64,000 nucleotides of DNA from Magnolia sinica (taxonomy: Eukaryota; Streptophyta; Magnoliopsida; Magnoliales; Magnoliaceae). This document shows positions 62,301 through 64,000 of this stretch, piece after piece (positions within the stretch are counted from its first letter, which is position 1; each line of letters opens with the position of its first letter). The notes below the pieces were generated by a model. That model had not been told where the DNA came from and searched no databases. It saw only the letters and a list, made by a program, of their open reading frames with translations. Made by a program: the position numbers and the translations under genes. Where the stretch lies: NCBI RefSeq assembly GCF_029962835.1, contig NC_080590.1, forward strand, positions 59,456,001-59,520,000. Reading direction: 5' to 3'.

Positions 62301-63896
62301 GCATTACAACATCTCTCTATATCATATATCGGTTGCTACATTTTTTGTTTTCCTTGGAAGGTGTGGTGCATCAAGAAGACAATGCTAGGGTATGCAGGTT
62401 GGCAATGACTGTTGTGTGAAAATTGCTTATCAGTAGGATTGCCGAGAGGAGGCTCCCAAACTGAATCGTGACACTTACTACATGATCATTTCTTTTTACC
62501 CAGTGGACATTCTATTAAACAGGAAAAGGTTGCAGTGCTTGTATATCTGAGGCAATTTTTTATTTTCTTTGGTATGGCAAAAAACTTATTAAATTGCAGA
62601 GAGAAAAGAGGGATACAAACTAGGGAAGAGGGAATGCCGGCCTAGCAATGAGTGACCCTCTTGTTGCTGAAGGAGTACATTCTACTCTATAATTTGTTGA
62701 TATCTTCTCAGTTTATTTGCGTTTGTGTGTGGGTTATCCTGGCAATTGAATATGGGGTGAGAATTTTGTCTTTTTTCCTGGCAAAATTATCAGTGAAGCA
62801 ATCAATGCCGATCAAGTGTTGGATTTGGCGCTAAAATCAAACAGCCAACAGTTAGGAATGTAGTAGTGAATTAGTGATATTTTGAGAGAAGCACTGATGT
62901 TTTTTTCTTCTTCCTTTTTTGCTTGACTCTTGTATGATGGGAAGAAAAGCATTGTTAGGAACGTAGGGGTCATGCACCACTTAACTGCAATTATGGAGTG
63001 TATATTTTGTTAGATTCGGTGGAAAATCTAGTGAATGAAAAATAGATTTTGCTGTTTAGAATAGACATGGTCATCGATTTGGGGTTATATGCTCACTGGA
63101 GTAGTCAGGTGTGGAATAGCATTTGTGGGCTTAGCTCACTGACGTGGTTATGTGTGGGGGCATTGCATAATATTTCCTTTCATTTTCACCAAGAAATCCT
63201 CCTGTGCTGGGTGCATTGAATATCTTGATGGCAACACTATTTACAGCACATATCACTTACATACTCAAGACTTGGGACATTCTTCATATTGACTGTGGAA
63301 TGCATGGAGGAAGAGGAGTAACAGTCTATTCGTTTGGTGAAATACAAGCTTGAAACTGATTCACATGAAGTCTGAAAAAGGCAGTTCTGTTTTACATTTC
63401 TACTCTATGTTGCATGCAGTATTAGTTTATTGCAGCAATTTCTGTCATGTGTCTGACTTCTATATTGATTTCCATGGCTCTCTGATAAACTTGTCACCTT
63501 TTCTGGTTACACACTTGCAGGTACTTCATCCATATCATCACAAATTTGCGATGTTGCTGTCTCATGCCTCGAGTGTGCTTTGACCTTCCAACAACAGCAT
63601 CCTGACTTTTCAAAAGGGGTTGCCACCATGGTGTTTCCTTTACTTCTCATTCTTCCCAAGGTCGCTTGTTTTCTCTTGAGTTGTACTGGTTTGAATTCCT
63701 TCAGTTGTTATCATAATTTTATTCATTTGCTTGCACTTTCTTTCTTTCTTTCCTTCTTTTTTTTTTTTCTTTGTTTTTTTACTTGCAGACATGGAGGATA
63801 AATATGAAGGCTTTGGAATTAGCCAAGGAAGTAAAATGGCCATTTTACTGTAACCTTTGTGATGCATGTGATCATATGGCCACTTCACAAGTGAAG
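35136..63896 (+). CDS. UTP10: UTP10/HEATR1 homologue, small-subunit processome HEAT-repeat protein (3' end outside window)
   Basis: Fifteen exons join in consistent phase: 35136-35292, 35388-35601, 35692-35787, 36236-36353, 36440-36613, 45358-45528, 49219-49274, 49418-49507, 49603-49751, 57705-57787, 57874-58002, 58194-58268, 58553-58718, 63521-63660 and 63789-63896. All introns begin GT and end AG. The 642 codons read match the first third of plant UTP10 (about 2,100-2,200 residues), with conserved blocks such as [54 protein letters not shown] and [19 protein letters not shown]10 is an alpha-solenoid subunit of the UTP-A (t-UTP) complex that acts in the nucleolus on pre-18S rRNA transcription and processing. 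The C-terminal BP28 domain would lie beyond the window. No frameshift or stop is seen in the exons; introns 5, 6, 9 and 13 are 8.7, 3.7, 8.0 and 4.8 kb. Confidence 0.93.
37040..37140 (-). repeat. LINE 3' tail, minus strand
   Basis: A T-run followed by AAAGATTGAATTTATTAAAGCC; on the minus strand this is a CCTTTGGCTTTAATAAATTC tail with poly(A), as at LINE 3' ends. It lies in intron 5. Confidence 0.45.
37385..38360 (+). pseudogene. Degenerate LINE 3' fragments
   Basis: Broken frames recall the C-terminus of L1-type LINEs: a zf-RVT-like piece ending [14 protein letters not shown] (about 37640-37700), an RNase-H-like piece [22 protein letters not shown] (37910-37980), and a second WAIWAERN piece (38095-38130). 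A T- and A-rich 3' region with an ATT repeat (38239-38262) follows. The order and frames are disturbed, so more than one insertion may be mixed. Confidence 0.5.
38361..39337. other. Intron 5 sequence without recognised element
   Basis: Includes a short duplication (TACACCAGGAGATAAAGCAATTCT near 38471, ACTAGGAGATAAAACAATTCT near 38531) and A-runs. No gene seen. Confidence 0.4.
39338..39692. mobile_element. CGTTAC/GTAACGG-rich miniature element
   Basis: Ends CCATGGTGCGCCGTAAAGG and TTATGGAACACCTTGG are imperfect inverted repeats. The body is packed with GGTAACGG/CCGTTACGGC in both orientations, giving strong self-complementarity. A relative lies at 50095-50208 plus 53407-53510. Confidence 0.55.
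39790..40675. mobile_element. Miniature element rich in CGATAT, with a CATC microsatellite
   Basis: The left end (AGTGTTCAAAGTATCAATATCG) and right end (ATATCGGGGTACTATGAATAATG) look like diverged inverted ends. The right half repeats ATTGGCGATA-type motifs. A (CATC)n tract occupies about 40176-40310. No target duplication was identified. Confidence 0.4.
40685..42814 (+). pseudogene. Reina-type chromovirus: integrase and chromodomain remnant
   Basis: Starts in the linker before integrase ([15 protein letters not shown]), then the degenerate zinc-binding region ([20 protein letters not shown]), then the core ([40 protein letters not shown]). The C-terminal domain ([20 protein letters not shown]) resumes after a hAT-type insertion at 41675-42262. 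A chromodomain follows ([26 protein letters not shown]), ending near SSQPGG. Frames are broken by several stops. Gag, protease and reverse transcriptase are missing. The chromodomain C-terminal to integrase defines chromoviruses, and the block pattern fits the Reina group. Confidence 0.8.
41675..42262. mobile_element. Non-autonomous hAT-type element inside the chromovirus integrase
   Basis: The ends CAGAGTTGTACACGAGTCGA and TCGTGTACAACTCTA are inverted, with flanks CTCTCACA (41667-41674) and CTCTCACC (42263-42270), an 8-bp duplication with one mismatch. Subterminal GACTCGACTCGA tracts are like those of 33741-34393 and 42939-43458. Confidence 0.82.
42815..43972 (+). repeat. Probable 3' LTR of the Reina-type element
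   Basis: Begins TGATGAGGACATC directly after the purine-rich GGGGGAAT that follows the chromodomain. TATAAAAAG at 43832-43840 could be its promoter. A hAT-type element (42939-43458) interrupts it. The right end (CTATCA near 43972) is a guess. Confidence 0.45.
42939..43458. mobile_element. Non-autonomous hAT-type element in the chromovirus LTR
   Basis: TAGAGCTGGGCA and TGCCTAGCTCTA are inverted ends. The flanks TACATGAT (42931-42938) and TGCATGAT (43459-43466) form an 8-bp duplication with one mismatch. The interior is rich in GACTCGACTCG. Confidence 0.8.
44050..44330 (+). repeat. Degenerate telomere-like CCCTAA tract
   Basis: Many spaced AAACCCTA and CCCTAAT motifs (for example AAACCCTAAATCCC, AAACCCTAGCC) mixed with CCCTCCAAA. 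It is not a regular TTTAGGG array, so probably the T-poor leader or LTR of an element or an ancient interstitial tract. Confidence 0.5.
44331..45357. other. Intron 5 end, no recognised element
   Basis: Ordinary intron-like sequence up to the acceptor TTTGCAG of exon 6. No gene seen. Confidence 0.4.
45358..45528 (+). CDS. UTP10: UTP10 exon 6
   Basis: A 57-codon exon ([20 protein letters not shown] ... [11 protein letters not shown]) between TTTGCAG and GTAAAA. It continues the frame of exon 5 across an 8.7-kb intron and matches the next segment of plant UTP10. Confidence 0.92.
45978..46140 (+). repeat. Minisatellite, four units of about 40 bp
   Basis: Units starting at 45979, 46021, 46060 and 46102 share CTGCCCATTTGATTTACTTT and GCTGTATGAG. 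It lies in intron 6. Confidence 0.85.
46238..46313 (+). repeat. Direct repeat, left copy (partner 48926-49000)
   Basis: GGAACTGGCACC-GGATCTTTGC ... TTAGCATCTCT occurs again at 48926-49000 with a handful of differences. The two copies bracket the MITE, the foldback element and the microsatellites of intron 6. A (CT)n (TA)n tract follows this copy up to 46388. Confidence 0.8.
46390..46935. mobile_element. MITE with long terminal repeats, each containing a palindrome
   Basis: The first and last ~110 bp are inverted repeats starting GGAAAAGGTTCTATGC and GTCGAGCTCATGG. Inside each terminal repeat lies a palindrome with 10-bp arms CTCATGGGAA / TTCCCATGAG (46413-46433 and 46892-46912). Next inwards is the GTGGGCCCCACTGTGATG module. 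It sits between (TA)n and (CA)n tracts. No coding capacity. Confidence 0.75.
46936..47020. repeat. Compound microsatellite (CA)n-(TA)n-(GA)n
   Basis: CA repeat to about 46953, a short ATATAT, then a GA run of about 60 bp up to 47020. With the (CT)n(TA)n tract at 46304-46388 it forms an inverted arrangement around the MITE. Confidence 0.9.
47021..48884. mobile_element. Foldback-like element with inverted arms of about 500 bp
   Basis: The ends TGCTCACACAACTAGTTG and CAACTAGTTGTGTGTGAACA are inverted. The left arm (about 47021-47540) is recognisable as the reverse complement of about 48420-48884 over its length, for example GTCACCCCATGTTA, GTGGACC-CACAATTGGAAA and CAAAGGTAGACATC. The left end itself folds (CTAGTTGGAC ... 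GTCCAACTAG). The unpaired middle is non-coding. It belongs to the GTGGGCCC-type repeats. Confidence 0.75.
48926..49000 (+). repeat. Direct repeat, right copy
   Basis: Partner of 46238-46313. It is preceded by (TC)n(AC)n from 48886 and followed by a (TG)n tract to 49022. Confidence 0.8.
49219..49751 (+). CDS. UTP10: UTP10 exons 7-9
   Basis: Exons 49219-49274, 49418-49507 and 49603-49751. They encode [18 protein letters not shown], then [20 protein letters not shown], then the segment with [20 protein letters not shown]. For exon 7 the acceptor TTTTTAG at 49218 is preferred over TTGCAG six bases later because the LQ pair is conserved in the family. Confidence 0.9.
49752..50208. other. Intron 9 start: unassigned sequence, small duplication and GTAACGG-type element
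   Basis: A 19-bp duplication (TTTTGTTC-TGGTGAAGGCC...) occurs at about 50031-50050 and 50083-50102. From about 50095 the sequence is of the CGTTAC/GTAACGG type, broken by the LINE at 50209 and resuming at 53407. Confidence 0.5.
50209..53177 (+). pseudogene. L1-type LINE reverse transcriptase ORF with stops
   Basis: One frame is open over the whole fragment except for stops at 50427, 50538, 51168, 51333, 51363, 51879 and 52542; the natural stop is at 53175. In order: the end of the endonuclease/linker ([11 protein letters not shown]), RT with [52 protein letters not shown] and the catalytic YADD, then the thumb and a C-terminal zf-RVT Cys/His region ([19 protein letters not shown]). The lack of frameshifts suggests decay by point changes only. 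Confidence 0.9.
50209..53398 (+). mobile_element. 5'-truncated L1-type LINE
   Basis: A 3.2-kb insertion flanked by AATGGACC (50201-50208 and 53399-53406) and ending in an A-rich CAAAAAATATAATAAA tail. It has lost the first ORF and most of the endonuclease. It sits in intron 9 in the same orientation as UTP10 and splits a GTAACGG-type element. Confidence 0.88.
53407..53510. mobile_element. Right part of the GTAACGG-type element split by the LINE
   Basis: CCATAACAGCCATTACGGCC and CATACCATGG continue the element left of 50208. The target duplication of the LINE lies between the two parts. Confidence 0.5.
53511..54108 (+). pseudogene. LINE debris, left of the copia insertion
   Basis: Mostly unassigned. 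The last stretch reads [12 protein letters not shown] (about 54018-54053), the start of the RNase-H-like domain found at the C-terminus of many plant LINEs. It resumes at 56428. Confidence 0.45.
54109..56422 (+). mobile_element. Internally deleted Ty1/copia element with perfect target duplication
   Basis: LTRs 54109-54324 and 56193-56422 (TGTTGGAACATTTT...AACTTCA) are flanked by ATAGG (54104-54108 and 56423-56427). The initiator-tRNA-Met primer site TGGTATTAAAGCC follows at 54325, and the polypurine tract GAGGGGGAG lies before 56193. Gag, protease and integrase are deleted; reverse transcriptase and RNase H remain in broken frames. The 3' LTR has a longer CT repeat (about 56359-56391) than the 5' LTR. 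Confidence 0.93.
54711..56185 (+). pseudogene. Copia reverse transcriptase and RNase H, broken
   Basis: Starts near [16 protein letters not shown], then [41 protein letters not shown] and the catalytic YVDD (55232-55243). The RNase H end has [30 protein letters not shown] and SADIFTKAL. Stops and at least two frameshifts (near 55165 and 55590) interrupt it. Confidence 0.88.
56428..57115 (+). pseudogene. LINE RNase-H-like debris, right of the copia insertion
   Basis: Frames such as [13 protein letters not shown] and [14 protein letters not shown] recall the LINE RNase H region begun before 54108. A CTCAATAAAGCTTTTGAT 3' tail follows near 57090-57110. Confidence 0.45.
57117..57480 (+). pseudogene. 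RTE-type LINE C-terminal fragment
   Basis: Decayed frames show [31 protein letters not shown] and a [15 protein letters not shown] block, the C-terminal signature of plant RTE LINEs (RNERIR..LGVAPI...RLRWFGHV). A repeated AATAAAGCTTTTGATAT tail ends the fragment. Confidence 0.7.
57705..58718 (+). CDS. UTP10: UTP10 exons 10-13
   Basis: Exons 57705-57787, 57874-58002, 58194-58268 and 58553-58718. They encode [19 protein letters not shown], the [12 protein letters not shown] segment, [18 protein letters not shown], and the HEAT-like segment [19 protein letters not shown]. Intron 13 follows at 58719. Confidence 0.92.
58719..59881. other. Intron 13, first part, no recognised element
   Basis: Intron-like AT-rich sequence with short T- and A-runs. 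No gene seen. Confidence 0.4.
59882..60472. mobile_element. Non-autonomous hAT-type element, GGTTCGGTT/CCGGAACCGG-rich
   Basis: Perfect inverted ends TAGGGGTGCACATGG / CCATGTGCACCCCTA, with TACTTCT directly on both sides (59875-59881, 60473-60479). The subterminal regions consist of AACCGGAACCGG and GGTTCGGTTCGG. A 33-bp unit (AAATAGACAACTAAAATATATTG) is repeated three times at about 60174-60270. Confidence 0.8.
60768..61070 (+). repeat. Tandem duplication, period 161 bp
   Basis: Copies begin at 60768 and 60929 with GGACACATTCATC-GTATGCTG and end GCTAATAAGATGCCATTTAT. They differ by scattered substitutions. Confidence 0.88.
61670..62320 (-). mobile_element. TRIM-like miniature LTR element (tentative)
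   Basis: Two diverged direct copies (about 61815-62015 and 62050-62310) each run from GATGCAGGACAACTAA-CACTTGC to GTGTGAAAAT. Between them lies CCCGCTCTGATATCA (62027-62041), on the minus strand TGATATCAGAGCGGG, close to the TGGTATCAGAGC primer site for tRNA-iMet. An extra partial copy of one end, duplicated in tandem, precedes at 61636-61750. No coding sequence. The element borders are approximate. Confidence 0.45.
62540..62660 (-). repeat. LINE-like 3' tail, minus strand
   Basis: On the minus strand the sequence reads CTAGGCCGGCATTCCCTC ... AATTTAATAAGTTTTTTGCC, then A-rich, similar in type to the tail at 37040-37140. Confidence 0.35.
62661..63520. other. Intron 13 end, no recognised element
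   Basis: Intron-like sequence to the acceptor CACTTGCAG before exon 14. No gene seen. Confidence 0.4.
63521..63896 (+). CDS. UTP10: UTP10 exons 14-15
   Basis: Exons 63521-63660 ([18 protein letters not shown] ... FPLLLILPK) and 63789-63896 ([19 protein letters not shown] ... HMATSQVK). The donor at 63897 (GTATTG) opens an intron that leaves the window. Confidence 0.9.
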
Positions 63897-64000
63897 GTAT
63901 TGCCATGGACATGATCTTTGTTTTATCTTTTTTCTTCTGGTCATTATTGGGAATGATGATGGTCTATTTTCCTACCTTTTGTCTGTGATGTGGTTGATTC
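63897..64000 (+). other. Start of UTP10 intron 15
   Basis: T-rich intron sequence after the donor at 63897, cut by the window end. Confidence 0.6.

Noticed and set aside
1..64000. CRISPR arrays, operons, rRNA or prokaryotic features
   Set aside because: Nothing of the kind is present; the gene structure and elements are those of a plant nuclear genome.

Overview
The window is nuclear DNA of a flowering plant with a large, repeat-rich genome. The evidence is one split plant gene with GT-AG introns, several plant retrotransposon lineages (Sirevirus-type Ty1/copia, Athila/Tat-type and Reina-type Ty3/gypsy, Del/Tekay-like long LTRs), L1- and RTE-type LINEs, and hAT-type miniature elements. The abundant GTGGGCCC-type repeats recall magnoliid or other early-branching angiosperm genomes, but the species cannot be fixed from the sequence.

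Left part (1-33740) has no host gene that I can recognise. It starts with the 3' end of a decayed Athila/Tat-type element (integrase remnant 1-971, LTR 2125-~3240) followed by a second LTR in inverted orientation. From 6965 to 32533 lies a four-level nest of insertions. A Del/Tekay-like LTR on the minus strand is split by a Sirevirus-derived element (8001-29231). That element's 3' LTR is split by a 5.9-kb long-LTR element (16436-28620), which in turn is split by an Athila/Tat-type element (21449-27693). All four levels show TG..CA ends and 5-bp target-site duplications, perfect or with one mismatch. The Sirevirus derivative has kept gag and lost protease, integrase and reverse transcriptase. 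It carries instead a decayed ORF resembling the putative-plant-transposon-protein family.

Right part (34401-64000) holds the only host gene recognised: the plant orthologue of UTP10/HEATR1, a HEAT-repeat protein of the UTP-A (t-UTP) part of the small-subunit processome, on the plus strand. Fifteen exons encoding 642 codons can be read in consistent phase from the ATG at 35136 to 63896, and the gene runs off the right edge. Its core promoter has a TATA box and two overlapping telo boxes. A site-II-like GGGCCCA motif lies at the edge of a repeat-derived inverted element.

Four of its introns are swollen to 3.7-8.7 kb by mobile DNA. Intron 5 holds a Reina-type chromovirus remnant, two hAT-type elements, LINE debris and other miniature elements. 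Intron 6 holds a MITE with palindromic terminal repeats and a 1.9-kb foldback element set among microsatellites. Intron 9 holds a 3.2-kb L1-type LINE, a 2.3-kb deleted copia element inside LINE debris, and an RTE-type LINE tail. Intron 13 holds another hAT-type element, a tandem duplication and a TRIM-like element. The splice sites and reading frame of the gene look intact in spite of this load.
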